Assembly: GCA_026709985.1 (NCBI GenBank)
Contig: JAPORY010000100.1
Location: 1 to 32,236 of the forward strand
DNA from: Aestuariivita sp.
GTDB lineage: Bacteria; Pseudomonadota; Alphaproteobacteria; Rhodobacterales; Rhodobacteraceae
DNA length: 32,236 nucleotides
Reading direction: 5' to 3'
Positions 1-9,117 of the stretch are shown here, one piece after another. The position numbers and the translations under genes were made by a program. The notes under the pieces are model-generated. The model made no database searches and was not told the origin of the DNA. It saw only the letters and a list, made by a program, of their open reading frames with translations. Every line of letters begins with the position of its first letter. The first letter of the stretch is position 1.

Positions 1-27
1 TTCGACTTTATTCTCAGTCTTTGTCAT
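1..27 (-). CDS. Start of an unidentified gene leaving the left edge
   Basis: An ATG at 27-25 on the minus strand opens a frame reading MTKTENKVE before the window ends. A GGGAG ribosome binding site (plus-strand positions 36-40) lies 8 bases upstream, which is good spacing. Nine codons are too few to name a product. The gene would run in the same direction as the helicase at 489-1982, with a gap of over 450 bases between them. The call rests only on the start codon and its binding site. Confidence 0.4.
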
Positions 28-488
28 ACTTGCTACTCCCGCCATTCGACCGCCCGTGGGCCGCCCATTAAATTTGTCGGTCATACACGACCCGTTGGCA
101 TAACTTTGCATACAGTTGGTATCAAGAGACTGAGTAAATCAAATGTCGTAATGCTTTGGCAATACAACTTGATTAATAGCGGTTCTCGGCGAACAACCGC
201 ACGTACGCATTAGACCGCTTTGGTATTCAAAACAACCTCGAGTTGAGGCATTGGATTCTTCACCGTTTTCGTTGCCCGGTGGGCGGCGTTTCTCGGGGTT
301 GCGACCTCGATGGCGGGGATTTTGGCCGAGAGTATCAAAAACTCAAGTCGCTTAAGATACGACCGGCGGCTTGGGCGCAGTAGCCGGTCCGAAATTGCGC
401 AGAGACCATCAGAATTTTGCGTCTACTCGCTGCCCACAACCCTGATCAGGAATCAATCGCGCCCTTTTGGGGGAAATTACCTACCCAT
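28..488. other. Gene-free stretch left of the helicase
   Basis: Short plus-strand frames here (for example 310-594) have no ribosome binding site and no recognisable protein, and they overlap the helicase 3' end. I see no tRNA, repeat array or clear terminator. The right part probably holds the promoter and leader of the minus-strand gene that starts at 27. Confidence 0.4.
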
Positions 489-1982
489 TCAAGATGCATT
501 AAGGTTGTGCACCCCCAGAGGTTCGGTCGGCTTAGAAATCCGACTCTCAACGACCCAAATCAGACGCTTGGTTGCACGAGTAATGGCGACATAGGCTAAT
601 CGTTTCCAAAGAGCCTGACCAACCTCTTCCAGCCCAGTCTTTGACGCGACCTGAATGTCGGGAGCAAAAATCTGAACAGTTTCCCACTGACTGCCCTGCG
701 ACTTATGTATTGTGACGGCACACCCGTGCAAGAATAGAGCACCCATACGTGCCGCGACCGGAATCAATGGCTCTGTCTCGTCAGGTCTCTCAATCCTAAT
801 GATTGTTTCAACTTCCATCTTTGGCTTTTCAGCCCCCATCAAGTGCAGCTGCGAATAACCTCGTCGCCGTATCGGGCCCAAATAGACCGCAAAGGCCCCC
901 TTAACGAGGCCCCTCGATTCAAATTCTTGACGCCGCTGTAAGAACTTCTGCGGGAATTCAATCCCGTCGCAGATCAATGGCTCCCCCGGAATCAACTTGT
1001 CTTCCGGCGCCACATGGACCGTGCGAAAGGCATGGATCAAGCGAACGCGCGTCGCATTTCTCCATACTAACACTGGTGATCGAGCGGCTAAATCGACATC
1101 AACGCGACTACTTTGCACCACCCGTTCATCCCTCGCGGCAGTCTCCGATAATATTTCTTGAAAATCCGAGAATTCTAAGTCTGGTCGTGCGAGGGAATGC
1201 GCGAGGTCCAGAATCGGATTATCCTTGGTTTGGCGGTGAATACGCCGCAATTCAAGCTTCTGCTCTTTTTTTAGATTGTCAAAAACCATAACACCAGTGC
1301 CAGAAACAGGCGCGAGTTGGGCCGGATCTCCGAACAAGAACAAATTCGGGAATACTTCTTGTAAATCCTCGAACTGCGATGTGTTGAGCATTGATGCTTC
1401 GTCAATCAAGCCAATATCAAGTGGCTCTTCACGCCGACTCCAGCCCACGATAAAGTCGCTTCCCCGCATCCCTGACGCCGCAAGTGCGCCCGGAATTGAC
1501 CTGTTAGTCTTGTAGAAGGCTTGAGCCGCATTAAGAGCTTCTTCGGTAAATTCCTGCACGCTTGGTCTTTTTGCGTCGCCCTGCAACCATTTTACAACAC
1601 GTTCGAGCTCTGGGTTGTAAATCGGCGAATACATAATTCGATGAATGGTCGTCGCCGGCACTTTCTTTAATCGCAGTACGCTCGCAGCCTTGTTTGTGGG
1701 CGCGAGCACCGCAACACTGCGCTTCTTTGAATTTGACTCAAACTCGGCATCACTCGTAATTTCAACAACGCCAGCCTCCATGAGAGCCGTATGCACCGAC
1801 GACAAGAACATTGTCTTACCCGACCCCGCTTTGCCGAGCAACGCAGTGACACCAATACTGAACTTCGTTTTTTTGTTGATGCAGCCCTGTTTTAGATCAA
1901 TTCCAGTTTTCTTGAGCAAGGCAGCAATTTGCGCAAACGCTTTCTCCTGATCCTCCGAAAAGGTAAAATCTGCAGCCGACAT
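489..1982 (-). CDS. ATP-dependent RecD-like DNA helicase (superfamily 1)
   Basis: A 497-residue superfamily 1 helicase expected to use ATP to unwind DNA in repair or recombination. Visible motifs are Walker A GKAGSGKT at residues 50-57, a motif GLVL-like region 'LAPTNKAASVLR' (motif Ia), Walker B with IDEAS, the Q-containing motif GDPAQLAPV, and the C-terminal UvrD/RecD-type motifs TIHKSQGSQW and RLAYVAITRA. Length and order fit the stand-alone RecD-like helicases of alphaproteobacteria; there are no RecB or RecC partners nearby. A longer frame begins at a TTG (1994), but the ATG at 1982 has GGAG six bases upstream and gives the usual start MSAADFTFSEDQ, so I chose it. It is divergent from dinB, another DNA repair gene, across about 490 bases. 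Confidence 0.88.
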   Translation of the reverse strand: MSAADFTFSEDQEKAFAQIAALLKKTGIDLKQGCINKKTKFSIGVTALLGKAGSGKTMFLSSVHTALMEAGVVEITSDAEFESNSKKRSVAVLAPTNKAASVLRLKKVPATTIHRIMYSPIYNPELERVVKWLQGDAKRPSVQEFTEEALNAAQAFYKTNRSIPGALAASGMRGSDFIVGWSRREEPLDIGLIDEASMLNTSQFEDLQEVFPNLFLFGDPAQLAPVSGTGVMVFDNLKKEQKLELRRIHRQTKDNPILDLAHSLARPDLEFSDFQEILSETAARDERVVQSSRVDVDLAARSPVLVWRNATRVRLIHAFRTVHVAPEDKLIPGEPLICDGIEFPQKFLQRRQEFESRGLVKGAFAVYLGPIRRRGYSQLHLMGAEKPKMEVETIIRIERPDETEPLIPVAARMGALFLHGCAVTIHKSQGSQWETVQIFAPDIQVASKTGLEEVGQALWKRLAYVAITRATKRLIWVVESRISKPTEPLGVHNLNAS

Positions 1983-2476
1983 TCTCTGCTCCAATCTTCG
2001 TCACTCACCTTTTGAATTCAGCATCTGTAGCGGTTTTGTGGCTTTTCGAGACTGAGCCGTAGCCGAGAGCCTTGCAAAGCATACGACTCCACTTAGCAAG
2101 AAACTGCTACCATGAATATATTGGGTATACATCCAAATTTCTTGCCAGCGATACTGCGTTGTATTAGGAATACGTTACCGGCAATCGGTGTTTACCAAGT
2201 GAAGGAAAATTAACCTCGGCACTACTCATTAATGTCGCAATTGGGAGTTATTGATTCTTCCCCGCTTCTCACTTCAATTGGCGGGTACCGACAGAGATTT
2301 ATCCCAAAGAAAGTGCTTTCAATTACGAATTCATGACGACATAATAAGGCAAGTCAGTGTCGTGACCGCGTTCGTTGTCCCAAGTTCAGAGTCCGCCAAA
2401 ATATAATCGGAGCAATCGCCGAACTTTCATCTGAATCATAGTTCGAAGTATTGAATCGTTTCTGCTTCGGAGAGTA
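1983..2476. other. Divergent intergenic region between helicase and dinB
   Basis: About 490 bases without a credible reading frame separate two divergent DNA-metabolism genes, so both promoters should lie here. I looked for the alphaproteobacterial SOS box (GTTC-N7-GTTC) and found only spacings that do not fit (see rejected items). No terminator or repeat stands out. Confidence 0.4.
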
Positions 2477-3769
2477 GTGCCCGCAGACCCAACAATCAAT
2501 CCAGCGTCCTTGATGATATCCCTCTGTCGTGACTGCCTATTTGTCTGTGACCACGGCTTTCAACGCTGCCCAGTCTGTCGCAGCCCGCGCTGTGTTTCGC
2601 ATCGCGAAATGTTCGATTTATCCATTGCCCACATTGATTGTGACGCATTTTATGCCTCCGTGGAAAAGCGGGATAATCCAACCCTCATAGACAAACCTAT
2701 CATCGTCGGTGGGGGACGCCGTGGCGTGGTTGCAACAGCCTGCTACATTGCGCGTGCTCACGGTATTCATTCCGCGATGCCAATGTTTAAGGCACTGAAA
2801 CTCTGTCCCGATGCCATCGTTATCAAGCCGAGAATGCAGGTCTACGCCTCTGAGGCAAAAAAAATACGAAACTTGATGTTCGAACTCACCCCGGCCGTCC
2901 AACCCCTGTCACTTGACGAGGCATTCCTTGACCTCACAGGCACTGAAAGATTACATGGCGCCCCTCCAGCCATAAAGCTAGCACAACTGGTTCGAAAAAT
3001 TCATGACGAACTCGGCCTCGTTGCCTCCATTGGACTTAGCCACAACAAGTTTCTCGCAAAGGTCGCTTCCGACTTCGATAAACCACATGGCTTTTTTGTG
3101 ATCGGTAAAGAAGAGACCGCTGACTTTCTCCGAGATAAGCCGACTCGCTTGATGTGGGGCGTTGGCGAGGCAACACAGCGCACCCTTGAAGCCGCTGGGG
3201 TACAAACCTTTTCAGATCTATTGCGTTGGGAACAAAAGGACCTTGTCACCCGCTTCGGTAGCGTAGGCTTGCGGCTGTGGTACCTGGCGCGGGGTGAAGA
3301 TCCCCGAAAGGTCGACCCAAGAACGCAACGGAAGTCAATCTCGAACGAGATCACATTTAACCACGATACGGATAACCTCGAAGTTCTTGATGGCCATCTC
3401 TGGCGGCTGGCAGAAAAAGTCGCTGACCGTGCAAAGTTTCATGATCTGGCAGGTCGCGTGGTCTTCATAAAGCTCAAACGCTCCAATCATAAGTCGTTAA
3501 CGCGACAAATTACCTTAAGCGGCGCAACGCAGCTGGCTGATCGGATTTATCGGCAAGCCCGTGCTCTCTTGGTTCAACTTGAAGGAAAAGGGCCTTACCG
3601 TTTGCTTGGGTGTGGCTTAAGCGATTTATGTTCTGCACACGATGCTGATGTTTGTGACGGTTTTTTTGAGACCAACTCGAACAAGCGCAAAGACCTCGAA
3701 AGAGCCACTGACCAAATTCGAGCAAAGTTTGGCAGTAATGCTGTTATTAAAGGTAGAGCATTACGATAG
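2477..3769 (+). CDS. dinB: DNA polymerase IV (Y-family translesion polymerase) with zinc-finger-like N-terminus
   Basis: A 430-residue Y-family polymerase that copies past DNA lesions. The palm motif AHIDCDAFYASVE supplies catalytic Asp54 and the steric-gate region near Tyr59. SLDEAFLDLTG supplies Asp147-Glu148. Fingers/palm motifs such as VVATACYIARAHGI and SIGLSHNKFLAKVASD are intact, followed by the little-finger domain. Before the polymerase lies a CxxC...CxxC cluster (Cys17, Cys20, Cys31, Cys34) like a small zinc ribbon; alphaproteobacterial DinB proteins often carry it. The GTG at 2477 has GGAG four bases upstream. An in-frame ATG at 2513 keeps all four cysteines but has no clear binding site, so the start is uncertain. 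The gene ends one base before the convergent amidohydrolase gene. Confidence 0.92.
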   Translation: MPADPTINPASLMISLCRDCLFVCDHGFQRCPVCRSPRCVSHREMFDLSIAHIDCDAFYASVEKRDNPTLIDKPIIVGGGRRGVVATACYIARAHGIHSAMPMFKALKLCPDAIVIKPRMQVYASEAKKIRNLMFELTPAVQPLSLDEAFLDLTGTERLHGAPPAIKLAQLVRKIHDELGLVASIGLSHNKFLAKVASDFDKPHGFFVIGKEETADFLRDKPTRLMWGVGEATQRTLEAAGVQTFSDLLRWEQKDLVTRFGSVGLRLWYLARGEDPRKVDPRTQRKSISNEITFNHDTDNLEVLDGHLWRLAEKVADRAKFHDLAGRVVFIKLKRSNHKSLTRQITLSGATQLADRIYRQARALLVQLEGKGPYRLLGCGLSDLCSAHDADVCDGFFETNSNKRKDLERATDQIRAKFGSNAVIKGRALR

Positions 3770-3770
3770 C

Positions 3771-4622
3771 TTATTCTGCCGCTAATGATAACGGCCGTAT
3801 ATTGATCTGCGCAATTTTAGCGATTATCGTGCTCAAGGTTTTCTGGAGCACCGCAAAATTAGAATTTGGAATAATTCGTTCTTCATCCATGTACAGACTG
3901 CGATCAATCTCAATCTGAACCGCGTGCTGATTTTCCCTTGGACGACCATAAGTTTGAGTCGAGAAAGCGCCGGCAAAAGGAGTATTTCGTCGCACCTCCA
4001 AACCCACCGCCTCAAACGCGGCTTCGATTTGAGCGACAAGATCGGGATTTGCCGCTGCCCCAAATCGATCGCCGATAATGATATCCGTTGGCACCAGCGC
4101 CTGATCCACCATCGCCGAATGCGGCATGGAATGGCAATCTGCTAAAATCGCACATCCGAATTGTCGGTGAGTCTGATCAAGTAGTCCGCGCAAGGCCTGA
4201 TGATAGGGTGTCCAACATGTCGCGATACGCTCGTTAACTTCCAAAGAACTTAGTTTTCCAGAGTAAATCGCCTGACCTTTTGCGACGACTCGGGGCACCA
4301 CTCCAAGGCCTGAAATTACCCTTGGATTGTGAATAGAGCTGTGAATCCCCTTGATCAGAGCCGGGTCCAACTCGCTGCAGTCTCGGTTAAAATCAATATA
4401 AGCACGGCCGATACATGCCGACATCAGCGGCGCACCAAAAGTTGGTGCACAAGCGAACAACTGATCGACAAACGCATCTTCTGAAGATCTGATCACATGT
4501 CGGTCAAGAACTGTCTGTGCCAAGAACGACTCTGGATAGTCTCGTCCACTGTGTGGTGATGCAAACACAACACAAGAAGTTTGAACCGAAGGACGCTTGA
4601 TTTCGAAAGGAACGACCGGCAT
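3771..4622 (-). CDS. N-formylglutamate amidohydrolase family protein
   Basis: A 283-residue protein of the N-formylglutamate amidohydrolase (HutG-like) family, zinc-dependent enzymes that release formate from N-formylglutamate at the end of one histidine degradation route. Family signatures visible are SPHSGRDYP near residue 22, SEDAFVDQLF, the probable metal-site segment ADCHSMPHS, DIIIGDRFG, and RNTPFAGAFSTQTYGRP followed by HAVQIEIDRSLYMDE. The ATG at 4622 has an AGGA-type binding site close upstream. No other hut genes are in the window, so the true substrate may differ; family members are often annotated only by homology. It is convergent with dinB with one base between the stops, leaving no room for a separate terminator. 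Confidence 0.85.
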   Translation of the reverse strand: MPVVPFEIKRPSVQTSCVVFASPHSGRDYPESFLAQTVLDRHVIRSSEDAFVDQLFACAPTFGAPLMSACIGRAYIDFNRDCSELDPALIKGIHSSIHNPRVISGLGVVPRVVAKGQAIYSGKLSSLEVNERIATCWTPYHQALRGLLDQTHRQFGCAILADCHSMPHSAMVDQALVPTDIIIGDRFGAAANPDLVAQIEAAFEAVGLEVRRNTPFAGAFSTQTYGRPRENQHAVQIEIDRSLYMDEERIIPNSNFAVLQKTLSTIIAKIAQINIRPLSLAAE

Positions 4623-4762
4623 TTTCCATCCTCTAGTCGATTGAGTAATATCGTAAGTTACACGATGATCAAAACCTCTTGAATGTGTTCTTTTTTTACA
4701 ATAAGTCCAGTTCCAGTTTTAAGAACTCCGCTCTCATATCAGTGGAGTGACAAGTCTTTCTG

Positions 4763-4837
<75 letters not shown>

Positions 4838-4907
4838 TCCGAATATGACAAGCGGTCAGCACTCGCATATTACCGAATGTCGCGAGATCAATGAAGAGGA
4901 ACTAGCC

Positions 4908-5033
4908 ATGAAAGTGCGTAATTCACTTCGATCCTTAAAGAATCGGCATCGCGACTGTCGCGTCGTCCGTCGAAAAGGACGCGTTTATGTCATCAATAAA
5001 ACACAGCGAAGATTTAAAGCTCGCCAAGGCTAA
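4908..5033 (+). CDS. rpmJ: 50S ribosomal protein L36, cysteine-poor (type B) form
   Basis: A 41-residue, strongly basic protein beginning [14 protein letters not shown] and containing [13 protein letters not shown], which identifies bacterial ribosomal protein L36. Only one cysteine is present, so the four-residue zinc site of the classical form is absent; this is the zinc-independent (YkgO/RpmJ2-like) type. An upstream in-frame ATG at 4845 would add 21 residues, but AAGAGGA lies about eight bases before the ATG at 4908, and that start gives the family's normal length. It follows tRNA-Val by 70 bases and ends just before a strong terminator. Confidence 0.95.
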   Translation: MKVRNSLRSLKNRHRDCRVVRRKGRVYVINKTQRRFKARQG

Positions 5034-5052
5034 TTTCCTTCAGAGGTAACCG

Positions 5053-5081
5053 ACCGCGTCACAGATTGTGGCGCGGTTTTT
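5053..5081 (+). terminator. Rho-independent terminator after rpmJ
   Basis: The stem ACCGCG-t-CACA pairs with TGTG-g-CGCGGT around a GAT loop and runs directly into TTTTT. It lies 20 bases after the L36 stop codon and closes the tRNA-Val/rpmJ unit. Confidence 0.85.
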
Positions 5082-5208
5082 CTATTAGAAACTCGCATAA
5101 ATCACTTCGCAAAAAAAACTTACTAAAATTGTCAGTTTTTGCTTTACTCCGTTCTCAAAACCTTATAGTTGATAAAATTAATCAAGAATAAAGATTTTGG
5201 AGAACAAT

Positions 5209-6222
5209 ATGAAAATACCAACCCTTATTACCACCATGCTTGCGAGTTTTGTTGTAACTGCAGCGCTTGGGCAAGAAGTTGTTAATCTATACTCTTCGCG
5301 CCATTACGACACCGACGAACGCCTCTACTCTGAGTTTGAAAAACAGACGGGGATCCAGATCAACAGAATTGAGGGCAAGGCCGACGAGATCATTGCCCGG
5401 ATGCAAGCCGAGGGCGCTAATAGCCCAGCTGATGTGCTCCTCACTGTTGACACGTCGCGGCTTGAACGCGCTAAGAATTTGGACTTGTTGCAAAGTATCA
5501 ACAGCAATGTCCTTGAAAATCGTATTCCTGACGCTTTACAAGACCGCGACAACCAATGGTTTGGCTTTAGTCAACGGGCCCGCATCCTATTTTATGACCG
5601 CGCCGACGTAACTGACCCGCCCCTAACCTATGCCAGTCTTGCCGATGCAAAATATAATGGCAAGATTTGCATCCGCTCGTCGACCAATGTCTACTCTCAA
5701 ACAATTCTAGCGGCCATAATCGAACATCTGGGGGAAGCCGCCGCCAAGGCATGGGCAGCCTCTGTCGTCAAGAATTTTGCTCGAGACCCGCAAGGCGGTG
5801 ATACCGATCAACTTCGTGGCATCGTCTCGGGCGAGTGTGATATCGCGATGTCAAACACCTATTATTTTGCTCGTGCAATCCGCAAGGACGTGAGCGGATT
5901 ATCAGAACAGATCAATAAGGTTGGCTGGATCTTTCCGGATCAAGATGGGAACGGGGCGCATATGAATCTTTCTGGGGGCGGGGTTGCTCGCAACGCACCT
6001 AATCGCGAAAATGCGATACGCTTTCTGGAGTATTTAGTCAGCGACCAAGCGCAGCAGTATTTCAGTGCCGGCAATGACGAATATCCGGCAGTGCCCGGCG
6101 TCGCGCTTTCTCCAAGCGTTGCCCAACTCGGATTTTTTCGCGCCGATACCGTAGACCTCTCGCTCGTCGCCAAAAATGTGCCCCTCGCGCAACGGATTTA
6201 TGATGAGATCGGCTGGGAATAA
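5209..6222 (+). CDS. Periplasmic Fe(3+)-binding protein of an ABC transporter
   Basis: A 337-residue exported protein of the FutA/FbpA/AfuA-like family that binds ferric iron in the periplasm for an ABC importer. The start MKIPTLITTMLASFVVTAALG is a signal peptide, probably cut near residue 21 before QEVVNLYSS. Family features include VNLYSSRHYDTDE, TGIQINRIEGKADEI, SPADVLLTVD, FARDPQGGDTDQL and the tyrosine pair in SNTYYFARAIRKD, the position where tyrosines bind iron. A TTG at 5197 is also in frame, but it overlaps the binding site GGAG, which lies six bases before the ATG at 5209. The permease and ATPase genes are not beside it, so its importer is encoded elsewhere. The upstream region is AT-rich; I could not identify an iron-regulator box with confidence. 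Confidence 0.9.
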   Translation: MKIPTLITTMLASFVVTAALGQEVVNLYSSRHYDTDERLYSEFEKQTGIQINRIEGKADEIIARMQAEGANSPADVLLTVDTSRLERAKNLDLLQSINSNVLENRIPDALQDRDNQWFGFSQRARILFYDRADVTDPPLTYASLADAKYNGKICIRSSTNVYSQTILAAIIEHLGEAAAKAWAASVVKNFARDPQGGDTDQLRGIVSGECDIAMSNTYYFARAIRKDVSGLSEQINKVGWIFPDQDGNGAHMNLSGGGVARNAPNRENAIRFLEYLVSDQAQQYFSAGNDEYPAVPGVALSPSVAQLGFFRADTVDLSLVAKNVPLAQRIYDEIGWE

Positions 6223-6239
6223 CGAAAACTCAACTTTCT

Positions 6240-6267
6240 GCGGGCGCGACTGTTGGTTTGCGCCCGC
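6240..6267. terminator. Hairpin between convergent genes, possible bidirectional terminator
   Basis: A perfect 8-bp stem, GCGGGCGC at 6240-6247 against GCGCCCGC at 6260-6267, encloses a 12-base loop. It sits between the stop codons of the iron-binding protein gene and the convergent OmpA gene. Neither side has a strong T run, so it may work weakly or with Rho. Confidence 0.45.
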
Positions 6268-6284
6268 CGCACTCCATCTTCCCG

Positions 6285-7217
6285 TCACTTTAATTTAAGC
6301 AATACCGCTTCGACGCGTCGGTTCTGCTCTCTCCCCTTCTCGGTCAAGTTGGACGCCTCGGGTGAGAGATAGCCAACACCATTGATTCCAATTCGATCAC
6401 CGCTAACGCCGTAATGCGACACGAGGCGATCGCGAACCGCTTCGGCCCGACGCTTGGATAATGCGACGTTGATCTCAAGCGTTCCCTCAAAGTCAGTATG
6501 GCCAACCAAGACAATTTCGGCATCAGGATAGCGACGCATAAAGGTGGCAATTTGCGCAAGATCGTCATTACCTCCGGCTGCAAGTTCATCAGTGCCCGTC
6601 TCAAAATTCAGGTTTGACACCACAGCATACCCAAACTCAACGATTTCTGCAATTATGTCGACTGATTCGGGTGGTAAGCTTTTCTCCGCCACTACCGCCG
6701 ATATCGCCGGGACATCGTTTTCCGATGTGGGCGATGATCCCGTCCCGATACGCGTAACTTGAACATAGCCCCCCGTTCGACCGCGACTGACTAAGACGTT
6801 AACCGCTCCGTCATCGTTTTCCGCGGCAAGATAACGATAGTCACGAACGTTAACATACATACTAGGGGCTGACATAACTCGAAGCGCGTAGCGGAAATCA
6901 AAGCCACCGCACTCACGCCAATCGCACGCAAAAATTACCCGATATCCCGCCGCCTTAATCTGCTTTTCAAGCGTTTCGAGAACTTGCAGTGTTGTGGCTG
7001 TTGATAAGTCGATGCGCCAGCTTTGCCAAACGACTTCCCCTCTCAATGCCTTTACGGGTATACGACCTTGATTCCATGCGCCAACTGGAAAATCATAGGT
7101 ATGGTACCCGAGGCTGGTACTTGCCTGTAATTCAGCGGAGGGAGGCATTTCCAGAGCAATCGCCTCGGCAATACTTGCACTGAGTAGAAATACCCCGATC
7201 AGTAACCAACTCTTCAT
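6285..7217 (-). CDS. OmpA-family outer membrane/peptidoglycan-binding protein
   Basis: A 310-residue exported protein. MKSWLLIGVFLLSASIAEA is a signal peptide. The N-terminal half (to about residue 165), with CDWRECGGFDFRYALRVM and YRYLAAEN, resembles the DUF4892-like domain seen in rhodobacterial OmpA proteins. The C-terminal third is an OmpA/MotB peptidoglycan-binding domain: VLVGHTDFEGTLEINVALSKRR, then RIGINGVGYLSP and EKGREQNRRVE. It probably ties the outer membrane to the cell wall. The open frame extends to 7298, but the ATG at 7217 opens the signal peptide and has GGGAG nine bases upstream, so I use it. It is convergent with the iron-binding protein gene. Confidence 0.88.
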   Translation of the reverse strand: MKSWLLIGVFLLSASIAEAIALEMPPSAELQASTSLGYHTYDFPVGAWNQGRIPVKALRGEVVWQSWRIDLSTATTLQVLETLEKQIKAAGYRVIFACDWRECGGFDFRYALRVMSAPSMYVNVRDYRYLAAENDDGAVNVLVSRGRTGGYVQVTRIGTGSSPTSENDVPAISAVVAEKSLPPESVDIIAEIVEFGYAVVSNLNFETGTDELAAGGNDDLAQIATFMRRYPDAEIVLVGHTDFEGTLEINVALSKRRAEAVRDRLVSHYGVSGDRIGINGVGYLSPEASNLTEKGREQNRRVEAVLLKLK

Positions 7218-8350
7218 TTTACCGCTCTCCCAATTTAATCGACGCGTCAGCGCTGCCACCTGCACTGCCAAAATCGACACGTTCACCCTAACGAACATGG
7301 TCGCTTGATCGTAATCCTACCCGTGGCAATCGCTTGTGAGTTGCTTGCTATCCAAAGCCGAGAAGAAGAAAAGCAGCACAGCTGAAACCGGGCATTTTTG
7401 CAAACGCGTAAGTTGGTCACCCGTATTAGGGTGCGGCAGAACCGTAATCAATCATCAAGGCAAGCCTGTATAATCGTGTGTGTGCCGGCAAATCTTACCA
7501 TAGTATCGGCAGCGCATGATGTCCTTTGGCGCTTCAAAGACAAACTATAGCACTCACTTCCTTTTGACAGTTTCGCAAATTTGTATCATGGTCACCCAGC
7601 CATGTCTTGGAGACTTTGACGAAGCGCGATTCCTGCGCCGCCGCTAAATTAACGCAACAAAAGCCAAAATCTCATGCTGGTTTTCTCAACTGGGGTAAAA
7701 AATCGTTAGTTCGTAGCCGACGATCAGGAAGTCTCAGTCCGACTTGACTTCAAATGGTCTCGAAATCCTGCTTTGCGACGAGAGTGATCCGGTCCAATCT
7801 GGGTAAGTTCGAATGACATCCAAAGCGCAAGGACAGTGTAATTTTCTGCCTCGTAGTTCAGCACCATGACCTGTGCTGATTGAAAAAGCTTAATATTGTT
7901 GTTGTTCCCACATAGCATCCGCTCAAATCATCCAAATCTTTGAGCGCCCACGCCAAAATCGCGCCATTACCACAATAGCAGGGAACATTGCGGCCTTTAT
8001 GGATTGCAACGAAGACAACTCTGACGGTACGACCTTTAACCTCAGTATAGGGCAAGTGATTAAGTCTACCACCGAACACAGATAAAGCCTTAATTTCGGC
8101 TCTCTCATGCTTCGGGGCGGACGTCAAACTGTTGCGCCCCGGCGATACAATTGAAGCAATGGCGATTTACCAACCTCTCAGATTTGTGGGTCACCGGCGG
8201 CAATTTCAGCTTCTCCGACCGAGTCTTTGCCACACGGGTTCACAATCAGGCGCTCTCCATTCCTGCTTTAGACTGGCTACGGATCAACAGAAATTATTTC
8301 CATGAGGGGACTAGGTTTTGGGAAAATAAACGCTGTTGCTATTTTATCAA
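7218..8350. other. Long gene-free stretch
   Basis: About 1.1 kb with no reading frame I can defend. Minus-strand frames at 7724-7918 and 7858-8127 are short and overlapping, start poorly (8127 is a TTG) and resemble no family I know. They could be fragments of a decayed gene, but I cannot join them into one protein. I find no tRNA, array or strong terminator. The first part upstream of 7217 must hold the OmpA promoter. Confidence 0.4.
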
Positions 8351-9073
8351 TCATGAAGCGATCTCCTTGACCAAATTTGTCAGGGCAGCCTTGATGCGAT
8401 CCTCGCTCGCCCCGCGAATAACTACATTCGCACCGTATTTTTTCCCCGATTGGAAAGGATAACATCCAATGCTTAAGTCCCAATACTTGCGAGCTAGGCT
8501 TTCCAATATTGGCGCCAGGTCCCCTTCCGGCCGCATCACTCGTAGAGTTTCTTGAAGTACTGGTTTGCCACATCGAAGTGTGGGCAATAAGCTTGTCACC
8601 ATCGCCTTAAACACGGCTGGCACTCCAGCCATGACATGTACGTTTTCCAATGAAAATCCGGGTGCCGTTGACACCGGATTGGCAATTAAGACGGCGGCCT
8701 CTGGTATGCGAGCCATTCGCAGGCGCGCTTCATTGAGTTCAAGCCCCGAATTCTGATAATGTCGTTCTAATAAGAGCCGTGCGTCCGCCCGTACGCTGAT
8801 TGGACGGTCAAAAGCCGCCGCGACACAGTCAGCCGTTATGTCGTCATGGGTCGGACCAATACCCCCGCTCGTAAAAACATGGTCGAAGTCGGTCGCCAGC
8901 ACTTTCAGCGTACCAATTATTGCTTCGCGCTCATCTGGAATAATACGGACTTCTCTTAAATCTATCCCGCGCTGCGTTAACTCCGCTGCGAGGAAAGACA
9001 CGTTCGTGTCCTTGGTGCGACCCGAGAGAATCTCATCCCCTATTACGACCATAGCTGCTGTTGGATTTGACAT
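8351..9073 (-). CDS. CinA-like/MoaB-type molybdopterin-binding domain protein
   Basis: A 240-residue protein consisting of the molybdopterin-binding (MoCF_biosynth) domain found in CinA, MoaB and MogA. It opens MSNPTAAMVVIGDEILSGRT, and the family motif FTSGGIGPTHDDIT is intact near residue 70. Later segments NPVSTAPGFSLENVHVMAGVP and SIGCYPFQSGKKYGANVVIRG match the short alphaproteobacterial CinA-like proteins, which lack the C-terminal nicotinamide-nucleotide amidase domain of full-length CinA. The real function of this short form is not settled. The frame extends to 9112, but the ATG at 9073 has AAGGA seven bases upstream. It diverges from sfsA with 44 bases between start codons, so the promoters overlap. 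Confidence 0.88.
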   Translation of the reverse strand: MSNPTAAMVVIGDEILSGRTKDTNVSFLAAELTQRGIDLREVRIIPDEREAIIGTLKVLATDFDHVFTSGGIGPTHDDITADCVAAAFDRPISVRADARLLLERHYQNSGLELNEARLRMARIPEAAVLIANPVSTAPGFSLENVHVMAGVPAVFKAMVTSLLPTLRCGKPVLQETLRVMRPEGDLAPILESLARKYWDLSIGCYPFQSGKKYGANVVIRGASEDRIKAALTNLVKEIAS

Positions 9074-9117
9074 TGTTCGTCCTTGTGTTTTCTTGTGGCA
9101 CTGATTACGCACTACCG

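Noticed and set aside
2340..2460. Possible LexA (SOS) boxes between the helicase and dinB, such as GTTC...GTTC and GAAC...GAAT
   Set aside because: The spacing between half-sites is 10 or 8 bases instead of the seven required for the alphaproteobacterial box, and one half-site is imperfect.
7724..8127. Overlapping minus-strand frames of 64 and 89 codons in the empty 7.2-8.3 kb stretch
   Set aside because: Poor starts, no binding site, no recognisable family, and no single frame joins them convincingly.
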